Below are positions 26,650 to 35,394 of a DNA stretch of 64,000 nt, piece by piece; positions within the stretch are counted from its first letter, which is position 1, and the number at the start of each line of letters is the position of its first letter. The notes beneath the pieces are model-generated. The model was not told where the DNA came from. It did not search any database and saw only the letters and a program-made list of their open reading frames with translations. The position numbers and the translations under genes are program-made. Source of the stretch: JAWCLZ01 sp038850275 (GTDB taxonomy: Archaea > Halobacteriota > JAWCLZ01); NCBI GenBank assembly GCA_038850275.1, contig JAWCLZ010000006.1, positions 22,331-86,330 of the forward strand, written 5' to 3'.

Positions 26650-26925
26650 TTATTCCTCAAGTTTCATTTCAATTGCCTTTTTCGGACACTCGTGAGCGCA
26701 AATTCCACAGCCCTTGCAGTAATCAAGGTTTACATCGTAGTGGGTTGGAAGTTCTACTCTTGAGCTATCAGGACAGTAAATCCAACATAGCTTGCATTTA
26801 TTGCATTTCTCAGGATTGGTAACTGGTCTATAGGTCCTCCAACCACCTGTTTTATTAACAATAGCTGTACCTGGTTTATCTATATATGCACCAATTGGAA
26901 GCTCCTTCCATCCCTTCAATCTCAT
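26650..26925 (-). CDS. porD: Pyruvate:ferredoxin oxidoreductase delta subunit (ferredoxin type)
   Basis: A 91-aa protein with two [4Fe-4S] motifs, CNKCKLCWIYCP and CKGCGICAHECP, each C-x2-C-x2-C-x3-C. It passes electrons from PorB to ferredoxin. Its ATG overlaps the porC stop by 4 bp, and the gap to porA is 23 bp. Confidence 0.95.
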   Translation of the reverse strand: MRLKGWKELPIGAYIDKPGTAIVNKTGGWRTYRPVTNPEKCNKCKLCWIYCPDSSRVELPTHYDVNLDYCKGCGICAHECPKKAIEMKLEE

Positions 26926-27464
26926 ATGACCACTGTCTCCTTATAGGCTCTCTCAACGATCTCAACATTTTTTTCACCGATTTTGCCAAGGAATTTCTTC
27001 AGCACCAGTTTCTTAACGGTTTCGAGCTTCACTGCTTCCGTGGCTTTTACAAAAGCACCTATTATAGCGGTATTGGTTATGGGAACGCCAACTATTTCCA
27101 ATGCGATATGCTGTGCATTCACCACAGCTAGTTTTTTAACGTTTAACTTTTCCCTAACGCGATTGCTATCTCTACTTGCAACAATAACCAAGCCATTTGT
27201 TTTCAATCCACTGGTAACGTCAACAACATTTAGCAAGCTTTCATCCAACACCATAACAACATCTGGATTTTTAATAACCCCCCTAATTGGAATTGGCTTA
27301 TCATCAAGTCTAGCAAACGCCATAACAGGTGCTCCTCTTCGCTCAGGTCCAAATAGAGGAAATGCTTGACCATATCTTCCCTCAACCACATTTGCCTCAG
27401 CTATGATCTCAGCTGCGGTAACTGCTCCCTGTCCACCTCTACCGTGGAGTCTTACTTCAAGCAT
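26922..27464 (-). CDS. porC: Pyruvate:ferredoxin oxidoreductase gamma subunit
   Basis: A 180-aa subunit beginning MLEVRLHGRGGQGAVTAAEI, the standard gamma-subunit start with the GRGGQG loop. The ATG at 27464 follows GGGGAGATGA; the longer open frame to 27524 overlaps the CBS gene and is rejected. The RRGAPVMAFARLDD motif also fits. It heads the por genes and is preceded on the same strand by two CBS-domain genes. Confidence 0.94.
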   Translation of the reverse strand: MLEVRLHGRGGQGAVTAAEIIAEANVVEGRYGQAFPLFGPERRGAPVMAFARLDDKPIPIRGVIKNPDVVMVLDESLLNVVDVTSGLKTNGLVIVASRDSNRVREKLNVKKLAVVNAQHIALEIVGVPITNTAIIGAFVKATEAVKLETVKKLVLKKFLGKIGEKNVEIVERAYKETVVI

Positions 27465-27474
27465 TTCATCTCCC

Positions 27475-27945
27475 CTAGGATTTCTTCCACTCTTGCTTGG
27501 AAAGCCATTCTTGGAATTCTTCATATTGAGCTAGAAATCGACTCATTTCAATCGCTGCTTTTTCTTTATCAACTTCTCTGATTATATCTCTGATTGAAAT
27601 TACGCCGACTGGGAATAGATCGCTCTCTTGATAAAAAACATAGAGCTTGCGTTTTTTCTTATCCCGCATTATTTTTAATACTTCATCTAAGGTTGTCTCA
27701 GGGGTTATCTTCACATCTACCTTCCTCATAACCTCCTTTGCAAGGGTTTTCTCAACGAGTTTCTTGCCGAAGATCTTAATGATATCGTTGTCTTCCACCA
27801 CTCCAGCGATTTTTTTAGTGGGGTCAAAAACATATACCCCGTGGATTCCCTCTTCCACCATTATCCTCGCTATATCGCTAAGCTTGGTATCTGGTGAGAC
27901 TGAAACAACGCCTCTTGACATTATATCTTTTGCTTTCTTAGTCAT
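27475..27945 (-). CDS. CBS-domain pair protein (second of two)
   Basis: A 156-aa protein with two CBS motifs (ARIMVEEGIHGVYV then VMRKVDVKITPETTLDEVL), forming one Bateman module, plus a short helical tail. CBS pairs bind AMP, ATP or SAM and report energy state. It overlaps its paralogue by 4 bp and precedes porC by 10 bp, suggesting co-expression with pyruvate oxidoreductase. Direct control of POR is a hypothesis. Confidence 0.88.
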   Translation of the reverse strand: MTKKAKDIMSRGVVSVSPDTKLSDIARIMVEEGIHGVYVFDPTKKIAGVVEDNDIIKIFGKKLVEKTLAKEVMRKVDVKITPETTLDEVLKIMRDKKKRKLYVFYQESDLFPVGVISIRDIIREVDKEKAAIEMSRFLAQYEEFQEWLSKQEWKKS

Positions 27946-28361
27946 TTCCTTCTACCCTCTTTAAGCGAAGTTTCCCTAGCGAGTTCTAGGAGAATATCTG
28001 TTACGGAGAGCACGCCGATTGGAAGCTTGTCCTTTAAATCGTTGAAGACAAATAGTCTTCGAACCTTTTTAATGCGCATTAAATTCACTGCTTCCTCCAA
28101 AGTGGTATCCTTGGTTATGCCTATGATTTTTTTGCTCATTACCTCTCTTGCTTTAACCTTCTCGAGCTTTTTCTTCCCAACTACTTTTAGAATATCATTA
28201 TCGCTAACTACTCCTCTACTTCCAGTTCTAGGGTCATAGATGTATACACTTGATATATTTCGGGAATACATCTTCCTAGCAATTTCATCCAACCAAGCAT
28301 CAGGCGGGAAGGAAAGCACCCCAGTTGTCATTACATCAACCACATCTTTTCTAACAACCAT
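27942..28361 (-). CDS. CBS-domain pair protein (first of two)
   Basis: A 139-aa CBS-pair protein, closely similar in layout to the next gene (both contain VSDNDI/VEDNDI-ILK and end a repeat with LPIGVLSV or similar). The two probably arose by duplication and may form a heteromer. It is the first gene of the por/ftr run, divergent from rimI, and starts at ATG 28361 behind GGGGAACG. Confidence 0.88.
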   Translation of the reverse strand: MVVRKDVVDVMTTGVLSFPPDAWLDEIARKMYSRNISSVYIYDPRTGSRGVVSDNDILKVVGKKKLEKVKAREVMSKKIIGITKDTTLEEAVNLMRIKKVRRLFVFNDLKDKLPIGVLSVTDILLELARETSLKEGRRK

Positions 28362-28433
28362 TTTCGTTCCCCTTTACAACACGATATTTGACATTAATGA
28401 TTAATACTTACAATATTAATATTTTTGCTAGGG

Positions 28434-28871
28434 ATGCAAGAACTTTATATCAGGCAATTTAAGTTAATTGACCTAGAGAGAATATATGAAATAGAGTGCG
28501 CCTCCTTCGAGTATCCATGGGCAAAAGCAGACTTCGCCTATTATTACCTCTCTGCAGATGGGTTCTTCGTTGCAGTGATGAATAATTTCATTGTAGGATT
28601 CATAGTAGCTGAGATTCCATTCCCGAGTACAGGCCATATACTCAATTTAGCTGTAGATCCTAAATACCGCCGCCTTGGGATAGGTAGTTCTCTTGTAAAT
28701 CACGTGACTAAATGGTTTAAAGGCAAGGGGGTTAAGAAGATGTGGCTCGAGGTCAGAGTATCAAATATTGGCGCTAGAGCATTTTACAAAAAACTTGGGT
28801 TCAAGGAGGAAAGAATTTTAAGGAATTACTATTACACTGAAGATGCAATTTTAATGGTAAAAGAAATCTAA
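28434..28871 (+). CDS. rimI: N-acetyltransferase, RimI family
   Basis: A GNAT acetyltransferase of about 145 aa. The acetyl-CoA motif reads LAVDPKYRRLGIGSSLV, followed by NIGARAFYKKLGF and a YYYTEDAILM end, all hallmarks of RimI/NatA-like archaeal enzymes that acetylate protein N-termini. The ATG at 28434 is preferred over the in-frame TTG 28425. There is little leader and no clear Shine-Dalgarno beyond GGG. Confidence 0.88.
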   Translation: MQELYIRQFKLIDLERIYEIECASFEYPWAKADFAYYYLSADGFFVAVMNNFIVGFIVAEIPFPSTGHILNLAVDPKYRRLGIGSSLVNHVTKWFKGKGVKKMWLEVRVSNIGARAFYKKLGFKEERILRNYYYTEDAILMVKEI

Positions 28872-28881
28872 TGAGAAGGAT

Positions 28882-29919
28882 CTAATCTGGAAGGACGAAA
28901 ATCCCCATCGATGTTTTAACAATGGAGATCTCGGTGCCATTTATTGCCTTTAAAAATTTCGGGCGTGAAAGATAAACTGGGGAAAACGTATCAGGATCGA
29001 GGATTTGAATCTCAGTTTCGCTTGCTGCTGTGAGCACAGTTTTTTTCTTATCAGCTATTGAGCCAATTTTAACAACATTCTTAAGTTCATCAATCTTCTT
29101 ACAATATCTAGCACCAGTTCTCAGATCTATGCCGTTGATTTTTTTATCTATCTTTTTCACTTCCACTACATCTCCACCTATAGCTACAATATCCCCTTTT
29201 AAAAACTCTGGAAGTCGAATGGAGTAAGTAATTCTATAAACCTCTTTCCCATCTCTCCTCCCCATCAATTTAGGGGATTGAGATAGTTTACCTCCCATTT
29301 GCTCAATAATTGCTTTTGAAATTTGCTTGCCAGCTGCGAGGGTGCCAATGTATATATCAAGTCCTTCTGCTACTTCTTTTTCATCACTGATGAAAGCCAT
29401 TTCATCACCATTTTGCTGAAGCTTTTGAATTGCTTCAAAGGCAATTCCCCTAGCGCGAGCAAGTTCTTCCTTAGTTGGTATTCTTCCCTCCCCGCGAATT
29501 TGAATTATAGCACTGTAATATCCAGCGGCAATTCTACTGCATCTCTCACAGACATCTCGCTTCACACGTACGGTTATGTTGATGAGGTCAGTTACTCTTT
29601 TATCCTTCAAATCAGCGGTAATTCTAACATCTGCCTTCCAATTATAGCTATCAATCCTCTCAGGGTATATTTCAATCTGAGGGTTCCTAGCTTCGCTATC
29701 TATCTTTAATTCCTCTTTAACTGCTTCTTCGATGGCTTTCCTCGAACTCATTTCCCTCCACTTGCCCATTCTATAAATAGCATTGCATTTAGGGCAAATT
29801 TTTATCTCAATCAAACTCGGCGCTTTTATGAGCTTTTTTTGAGCAAGATAGCAAGCAGCACATATTCCTAAGCCATCATATGGTTTTCCACACTTAGGGC
29901 AAAATCTTGTCCTAATCAT
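28882..29919 (-). CDS. nmd3: Nmd3-like ribosome assembly protein
   Basis: A protein of about 345 aa with the N-terminal zinc region of Nmd3: FCPKCGKPYDGLGICAACY then ICPKCNAIYRMGKW. A long alpha/beta region and a C-terminal beta domain follow. Eukaryotic Nmd3 exports the 60S subunit; archaeal forms are thought to act in large-subunit maturation. ATG 29919 is preferred over the upstream in-frame TTG. It follows the DUF424 gene closely, consistent with a translation-related pair. Confidence 0.9.
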   Translation of the reverse strand: MIRTRFCPKCGKPYDGLGICAACYLAQKKLIKAPSLIEIKICPKCNAIYRMGKWREMSSRKAIEEAVKEELKIDSEARNPQIEIYPERIDSYNWKADVRITADLKDKRVTDLINITVRVKRDVCERCSRIAAGYYSAIIQIRGEGRIPTKEELARARGIAFEAIQKLQQNGDEMAFISDEKEVAEGLDIYIGTLAAGKQISKAIIEQMGGKLSQSPKLMGRRDGKEVYRITYSIRLPEFLKGDIVAIGGDVVEVKKIDKKINGIDLRTGARYCKKIDELKNVVKIGSIADKKKTVLTAASETEIQILDPDTFSPVYLSRPKFLKAINGTEISIVKTSMGIFVLPD

Positions 29920-29930
29920 CGCAATCAAGT

Positions 29931-30221
29931 TTATAAATGATAAATCTGCGCGTGGGGAATGCCATTTATCCAGATCACATTTTGTTTCTCAACTAAACCA
30001 TTTTCAATAGCGCACGTAACAGCTTTCTTCCCGAATAGATTCGCAACGGTTGCACTTTCAAGCGCTTCAATAACTTCTCTAGCAGTGGCAATCTTACCCT
30101 TATAGAATCGCTCTGAAATCTCGATTTCCAATTCTCCCTCGCAAATTTTCGTCCCGAGTATCTCTTTATCGCATACCGCTACTAAGATATGTCCGTGAGT
30201 CTTATGAATTTTTAAATACAT
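29931..30221 (-). CDS. DUF424 family protein
   Basis: A 96-aa archaeal protein starting MYLKIHKTHGHILVAVCDKE, with ILGTKICEGELEIEISERFY and the closing WINGIPHAQIYHL seen in DUF424. Function is unknown; family genes often sit beside translation genes, as here beside nmd3. The start at 30221 matches a leaderless transcript: a TATA box lies about 28 bp upstream and no Shine-Dalgarno is present. The longer frame to 30272 would run through the TATA box. Confidence 0.88.
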   Translation of the reverse strand: MYLKIHKTHGHILVAVCDKEILGTKICEGELEIEISERFYKGKIATAREVIEALESATVANLFGKKAVTCAIENGLVEKQNVIWINGIPHAQIYHL

Positions 30222-30245
30222 CTTGAAGTATTTTATCCTTCGATC

Positions 30246-30254
30246 TATATATAA
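30246..30254 (-). promoter_or_regulatory. TATA box of the DUF424-nmd3 pair
   Basis: On the minus strand TTATATATA is centred about 29 bp before ATG 30221. This is the spacing expected if transcription starts at or next to the start codon, supporting a leaderless mRNA. Confidence 0.55.
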
Positions 30255-30348
30255 GCTGTTATAGAGAACCAATATTTAATTTTGGACACAATGGCGGTTT
30301 CGATAGTAATATTGTGGATTTTAAATTTAACTCTAAATTTGATTTTGA

Positions 30349-30462
30349 TGCGGGGAGTGAGATTTGAACTCACGAACCCCTACGGGACAGGGTCCTAAGC
30401 CCTGCGCCTTTAGTCAAGAGGAATAGAATTCCCCCTCATTGACCTGGCTTGGCAATCCCCGC
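30349..30462 (-). tRNA. tRNA-Leu (anticodon UAG) with a 29-nt insertion in the D loop
   Basis: The acceptor stem GCGGGGA pairs with TCCCCGC plus discriminator A. The anticodon arm is CAGGG-CTTAGGA-CCCTG, giving UAG. The long variable arm (CCCGTAGGGG) and T arm GTGAG-TTCAAAT-CTCAC are canonical for class II tRNA-Leu. Between GGTCAA of the D loop and AGGC of the D stem there are about 29 extra bases (30410-30438) that can pair with the flanks. Removing them leaves a normal 85-nt tRNA, so a noncanonical intron is likely. CCA is not encoded. A TATA-like AATATATTTTA lies just upstream. Confidence 0.92.
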
Positions 30463-30502
30463 GCAAAATTAAAATATATTACTGCAGAATAAAAAGATAT
30501 CT

Positions 30503-30604
30503 CTATATTAATCCCTTTTTCCAGAATAAAGCGAGCATCGTGATTATTGCAATCAATATTAAAATTGCGAGCAATATTTTATAGTAAGTTTCACTATCCA
30601 TCAT
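30503..30604 (-). CDS. 33-aa single-helix membrane peptide
   Basis: A short frame on the minus strand from ATG 30604 to TAG 30503. The peptide has a polar start (MMDSETYY), one hydrophobic helix of about 17 residues rich in Leu and Ile, and a basic end (FWKKGLI). This is the usual shape of membrane microproteins. It lies 66 bp after ilvD and before the tRNA-Leu gene. There is no strong Shine-Dalgarno, so expression is uncertain. Confidence 0.4.
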   Translation of the reverse strand: MMDSETYYKILLAILILIAIITMLALFWKKGLI

Positions 30605-30670
30605 TTAAACTCTTTATTACTTATTTTTATACTTTTATTTTTTTATTTCTCTTTTCTTATCTTTATTTCT

Positions 30671-32317
30671 CTACTTCAAAATTCCACCTTCACTTGCGGA
30701 GCTAACGCTTCTCGCATATCTCTGGAGATATCCCTTCAATTCACGCACAGGAGGCTTCCATTTTTTTTGCCTCGCAGCAATTTCATTTAAGCTTATTTTT
30801 AATTCAATTTTCCTCTTGGGAATATCGATGGAAATGATATCCCCGTCTTCCACGAGTGCAATCAATCCGCCATCCATAGCTTCAGGTGAGACATGACCTA
30901 TACATGGACCTCTGGTGCCGCCGGAGAATCTTCCATCAGTTATGAGAGCAACCGAATCGCTCAATCCCATTCCAGCTATTGCTGAGGTTGGAGTGAGCAT
31001 CTCAGGCATTCCAGGAGCGCCTTTTAAGCCAACATAGCGTATTACCACAACGCTACCTTTTTGGATCTCTCCATTTATAATTGCTTTAATAGCTGCTTCT
31101 TCTGAGTCGAATACCCTCGCTCTTCCCTCGAATTTAAGCATTTTTTGATCCACAGCTGCAGTTTTAACCACTGCTCCCTTCTCTGCAAGATTTCCATATA
31201 ATATTGATATTCCACCAGTTTTACTATAAGGTCTATCAAGCGGCCTAATGATTTCTTCATTATAGATCTCTGCTTGATCAGCGATTTCATAAATTGTTTT
31301 ACCACTAACTGTTTTTTCATTGCTTAGAAGCTCCCTGGCTCGCTTTAAAATCGCTGGTACCCCACCTGCTTCATCTAGATCTTTCATGGTATATTCCCCT
31401 GCTGGATTTAGCCTGCATATATTTGGCGTTTTATTGCTTATGCTTTCAAATAGATCAAGCGGGAGCTCAATATTCATTTCATTTGCAATCGCGGGGAGAT
31501 GGAGAACTGTATTCGTGGATCCGCCGATCAGCATATCAACTGTTATGGCATTTTCAAATGATTTCTTATTTACAATTTGACTTGGAGTTATATTTGCCTT
31601 AGCGAGTTCGACTACCCGCTTTCCACTTTCCCTCGCGATCTCCCTCTTTTTAGCGCTTACAGCGCTAGTTGTTGCAGAGTAAGGCAGCGATAAGCCAAGT
31701 ACTTCAGTTAGGATTTGCATGGTATTTGCAGTGTAAAGCCCTTGGCAGCTACCACAGGTGGGACAAGCTCTTTCCTCGATAAGCTTGAGCTCTGCCTCGC
31801 TTATTTCCCCGCTTAATACTCTGCCAACTCCTTCGAAGACTGAGAGAAGTGTTAGCTCTTTTCCTTTAAATTTACCTGGTAGCATAGGGCCTCCTGTTAT
31901 GAAAATCGCTGGTATATTTAATCTAAGTGCAGCCATTAGCATTCCTGGGACAATTTTGTCGCAGGAGCAAATGCAAACTAGGCCATCGAAACAGTGAGCT
32001 TGAACCATGAGTTCAATGGAATCAGCAATGACTTCTCTCGATGGAAGGGAATATTTCATTCCGCTGTGTCCCATTGCTATACCGTCACATATCCCAATTG
32101 TTCCAAATTCAAATGGCACCCCTCCGGCGAGGCGTATACCAACTTTTACATTTTCTGCGAGTTCCCTAAGATGAAAGTGCCCGGGAACAGCTTCATTCCA
32201 AGAATTTGCTATGCCAATGAAGGGGAGGTCGAATTCCTCTGCTGTTATGCCACTCGACTTGAGCAATGCGCGATGGGGAGCGCGAATTAAGCCTTTTTTA
32301 ATTATATCACTTCGCAT
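30671..32317 (-). CDS. ilvD: Dihydroxy-acid dehydratase
   Basis: A 548-aa enzyme of branched-chain amino-acid synthesis that dehydrates 2,3-dihydroxy-3-methylbutanoate and its homologue. Iron-sulfur ligands lie in CSCDKIVPGML and CPTCGSCQGLYTANTM. The GLSDSVALITDGRFSGGTRG segment near the C-terminus is diagnostic. ATG 32317 follows AGGTGA at normal spacing, so the in-frame GTG 32326 inside that box is not the start. It is divergent from the thermosome gene. Confidence 0.96.
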   Translation of the reverse strand: MRSDIIKKGLIRAPHRALLKSSGITAEEFDLPFIGIANSWNEAVPGHFHLRELAENVKVGIRLAGGVPFEFGTIGICDGIAMGHSGMKYSLPSREVIADSIELMVQAHCFDGLVCICSCDKIVPGMLMAALRLNIPAIFITGGPMLPGKFKGKELTLLSVFEGVGRVLSGEISEAELKLIEERACPTCGSCQGLYTANTMQILTEVLGLSLPYSATTSAVSAKKREIARESGKRVVELAKANITPSQIVNKKSFENAITVDMLIGGSTNTVLHLPAIANEMNIELPLDLFESISNKTPNICRLNPAGEYTMKDLDEAGGVPAILKRARELLSNEKTVSGKTIYEIADQAEIYNEEIIRPLDRPYSKTGGISILYGNLAEKGAVVKTAAVDQKMLKFEGRARVFDSEEAAIKAIINGEIQKGSVVVIRYVGLKGAPGMPEMLTPTSAIAGMGLSDSVALITDGRFSGGTRGPCIGHVSPEAMDGGLIALVEDGDIISIDIPKRKIELKISLNEIAARQKKWKPPVRELKGYLQRYARSVSSASEGGILK

Positions 32318-32420
32318 GTTAATCACCTAAGACCTTAAGAGTATAAAAAATATTACCGTCAACTTTTTATAGAACCATAAACCAATTTCTCTTAGTTACG
32401 CAATTTTAGGAGGGATGCAT

Positions 32421-34052
32421 TTGGCGAATCAACAGGTACAACCAATTATAATTTTGAAAGAAGGAAGTCAGAGAACTCGTGGTAGAGAAGCACAGAGTAT
32501 GAATATTCTCGCTGCCAAAACAGTTGCGCAGGCTGTTCGCACTACTCTTGGTCCAAGGGGCATGGATAAAATGCTCGTTGATAGCATGGGCGATGTTGTG
32601 ATCACAAATGATGGTGCTACGATTTTGAAGGAAATGGATATAGAGCACCCTGCAGCGAAGATGATGGTTGAAATCGCTAAAACACAAGATGAAGAAGCTG
32701 GAGATGGCACAACCACAGCAGTCGTACTAGCAGGCGAACTACTCACAAAAGCAGAAGAACTATTGAATCAAGAGATCCACCCAACAGTCGTAGTATCTGG
32801 CTATCAAATGGCGGCTCAAAAGGCTCAAGAAATTCTTAGCAGCATTGCAATCCCAGTGTCTGAGGAGGATGAGGATCTCCTGAAGAAAATTGCCATAACT
32901 GCTATGAGCAGCAAAGGGACTCAAGCAGCAAGCGAGAAACTCGCTGAGTTAAGCGTTCAAGCTGTGAAGAAAGTAGCTGAGAGAGATGGAGATAAGATCA
33001 AAGTGGACATCGATAACATTAAAATTGAAAAGGTAATGGGAGCTGGAATAGCAGATTCTCAGCTTATTGATGGACTAATTATAGATAAAGAAAGAGCGCA
33101 TCCAGGCATGCCTAAGCTAGTGAAAAATGCAAAGATAGCTTTAATTGGAGAGGCTCTAGAGCATAAAAAAACAGAGGTCGATGCTGAGATTTCAATTACT
33201 TCTCCTGAACAGCTGAAGGCATTCTTGGATGAAGAAGAAAAAATGCTCAAGAACAAAGTCGAGAAAATCAAGCAATGCGGTGCAAATGTACTGGTATGTC
33301 AGAAAGACATAGATGATATAGCTAAGCACTACTTAGCTAAAGCAGGTATCTATGCGATTAAGCAAGTTAAGAAGAGTGATATGGAAAAACTTGCAAAAGC
33401 AAGTGGAGGAAAAATAATTCAAACAGTTGGAGAACTCAGGGAAAGCGACCTAGGGCAGGCTGAAATTGTTGAGGAAAGAAAGATAGGGGATAAGACTTTA
33501 ACATTCATAGAAAAATGTAAGAACCCAAGGGCAGTTTCCTTGCTATTGCGGGGAGGCACGGAGCACGTTGTAGATGAAACTGAGAGAGCAGTTCACGATG
33601 CACTTCGCGTAGTTGGCGTAACATTAGAGGATAGAAAAATCGTCGCAGGAGGAGGTGCTCCAGAGATCGAGGTTGCACTGCGCCTTAGGAATTATGCTGC
33701 AACTGTGGGTGGGAGGCAGCAGCTTGCAATTGAAGCCTTTGCAAGTGCAATGGAGATAATTCCACGCTCTCTAGCTGAAAACGCTGGTTTGGATCCCATT
33801 GATATCTTAGTTGAACTTCGATCTCAGCACGAGCGAGGGAATAAAACCGCTGGACTCGATGTATTCACAGGCAAAGTCGTTGACATGCTTAAAGAGGGAG
33901 TTGTAGAACCCCTGAAGGTAAAAACTCAAGCGATAAGCTTGGCTTCTGAAGCTGCTACGATGATTTTGAGGATAGATGATATCATATCTGCTAAGGGAAT
34001 TAAACCACAGACACCCCCAGCTCCAGAGCCAAGTGAAGTACCCCAAATGTAG
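32421..34052 (+). CDS. thsA: Thermosome subunit (group II chaperonin)
   Basis: A 543-aa chaperonin. ATPase motifs are LGPRGMDKML, NDGATILKEMDIEHP and GDGTTTAVVL, with the C-terminal GGGAPEIE loop and DDII near the end. The C-terminus is rich in Pro and Glu instead of the Gly-Met repeats of some archaea. TTG 32421 lies six bases after GGAGGG and is the best start, because ATG 32415 touches the Shine-Dalgarno. A TATA-like CTTTTTATAG (32363-32372) precedes it. Confidence 0.96.
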   Translation: MANQQVQPIIILKEGSQRTRGREAQSMNILAAKTVAQAVRTTLGPRGMDKMLVDSMGDVVITNDGATILKEMDIEHPAAKMMVEIAKTQDEEAGDGTTTAVVLAGELLTKAEELLNQEIHPTVVVSGYQMAAQKAQEILSSIAIPVSEEDEDLLKKIAITAMSSKGTQAASEKLAELSVQAVKKVAERDGDKIKVDIDNIKIEKVMGAGIADSQLIDGLIIDKERAHPGMPKLVKNAKIALIGEALEHKKTEVDAEISITSPEQLKAFLDEEEKMLKNKVEKIKQCGANVLVCQKDIDDIAKHYLAKAGIYAIKQVKKSDMEKLAKASGGKIIQTVGELRESDLGQAEIVEERKIGDKTLTFIEKCKNPRAVSLLLRGGTEHVVDETERAVHDALRVVGVTLEDRKIVAGGGAPEIEVALRLRNYAATVGGRQQLAIEAFASAMEIIPRSLAENAGLDPIDILVELRSQHERGNKTAGLDVFTGKVVDMLKEGVVEPLKVKTQAISLASEAATMILRIDDIISAKGIKPQTPPAPEPSEVPQM

Positions 34053-34065
34053 AGCGCTTTTAACA

Positions 34066-35367
34066 ATGGAAGCAATGGTTAAATATGAACTAGCGATTAA
34101 AAACGGCAAGGTTTTTTTAAAAGATAAAATAATTCAAGCGGACATTGGCATTGAGAATGGCAAGATAGCTCGTGCAGCAAAAATTGTGGAGGGCTTTAAA
34201 GTTATAAATGCAAGTAAAATGCTCGTACTCCCTGGATCAATCGATGTACACGTTCATTTCAGAGAACCAGGTTTGACCCATAAAGAAGACTGGTACACTG
34301 GGTCTTGTGCAGCTGCAGCTGGAGGAGTAACCTCGGTTATAGATCAGCCAAATACCATCCCTCCAACTACCACTGCTAAAGCATTTAAGAAAAAGCTCAA
34401 ACTAGCTAAGCAAAAATCAATCGTGGACTTCGGGATAAATGCAGGTGTGATTGAAAAATCAGAAATTGAGGAAATGTGGAAGCTTGGCGCTATTGCTTTT
34501 GGCGAGATCTTCCTAGCAGATTCCATGGCAGTGGATTACTCATTTTTAAATAGCGCTCTTGAAAGAATAGGTAAGCTGCAGGGACTAGCTTGTGTTCACG
34601 CTGAAGATAGTGGGCTGATAATGCAAAATCTCAAGAAATATAAAAACTTGACTCCCATTTCATATTCCAGAGTTCGCTCCCCTAGATGCGAAGCACTAGC
34701 TATTCAAAGAGTACTGGGTTTATATGAAAAATTGAAGATTAAACCAAGGCTTCACATCTGCCACCTCAGCACTAAGCTGGGTTTAAAATTATTAAAGCAG
34801 AGTAGTTGCACTGCCGAAGTTACACCCCACCATCTGCTTCTGAATCTAAAGGACTGCAATCGCTTGGGGAATTTAGCAAAAGTAAATCCACCATTGAGAA
34901 GCAAGGTAGATCAGCTTGCAGTCTTGCGCGCATTCATTAAAGGAGAGGTATCAATACTTGCTTCCGATCACGCTCCTCATTTACCTATTGAAAAGCAGGA
35001 TTTATGTAGCTCTCCATCGGGCATGCCTGGAGTTGAAACTATGATACCGCTTTTACTGGCCTTGGTTAAGAAAAGACTTATCCCCCTTGAAAAACTTGTT
35101 AATGCAGCCTCAAAAAATCCAGCTAGGATATTCAAAATCAAAAATAAGGGTGAAATCAAACCTGGGATGGATGCGGATTTACTAATTACAGATTTAAAAC
35201 CAATGAAGATAAAAGCAAAGAGGCTACATAGCAAGTGCAACTGGACCCCATTTGAGGGCTTTGAAGCAATTTTCCCAAAGCTAACGCTTTTGCGGGGCGA
35301 GGTAATTTTCCAAGGAAATGTAACTTGCGAGAGGGGATTTGGAAGAATTTTAATGCGAAATGATTAA
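34066..35367 (+). CDS. pyrC: Dihydroorotase
   Basis: A protein of about 433 aa in the amidohydrolase superfamily. The metal motif DVHVHFREPG, the VHAEDSG and ICHLS segments, and SDHAPH supply the ligands. It closes N-carbamoyl-aspartate to dihydroorotate in pyrimidine synthesis. The open frame from 33976 overlaps thsA and is not the start; ATG 34066 or 34075 is. It starts 13 bp after the thermosome gene, so read-through transcription is likely. Confidence 0.94.
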   Translation: MEAMVKYELAIKNGKVFLKDKIIQADIGIENGKIARAAKIVEGFKVINASKMLVLPGSIDVHVHFREPGLTHKEDWYTGSCAAAAGGVTSVIDQPNTIPPTTTAKAFKKKLKLAKQKSIVDFGINAGVIEKSEIEEMWKLGAIAFGEIFLADSMAVDYSFLNSALERIGKLQGLACVHAEDSGLIMQNLKKYKNLTPISYSRVRSPRCEALAIQRVLGLYEKLKIKPRLHICHLSTKLGLKLLKQSSCTAEVTPHHLLLNLKDCNRLGNLAKVNPPLRSKVDQLAVLRAFIKGEVSILASDHAPHLPIEKQDLCSSPSGMPGVETMIPLLLALVKKRLIPLEKLVNAASKNPARIFKIKNKGEIKPGMDADLLITDLKPMKIKAKRLHSKCNWTPFEGFEAIFPKLTLLRGEVIFQGNVTCERGFGRILMRND

Positions 35368-35394
35368 GGCATTGGAAATACAAGTTAGCCTCGG

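Noticed and set aside
33976..34065. N-terminal extension of dihydroorotase
   Set aside because: It lies in another frame of the thermosome gene and does not resemble dihydroorotase; conserved sequence starts after 34066.
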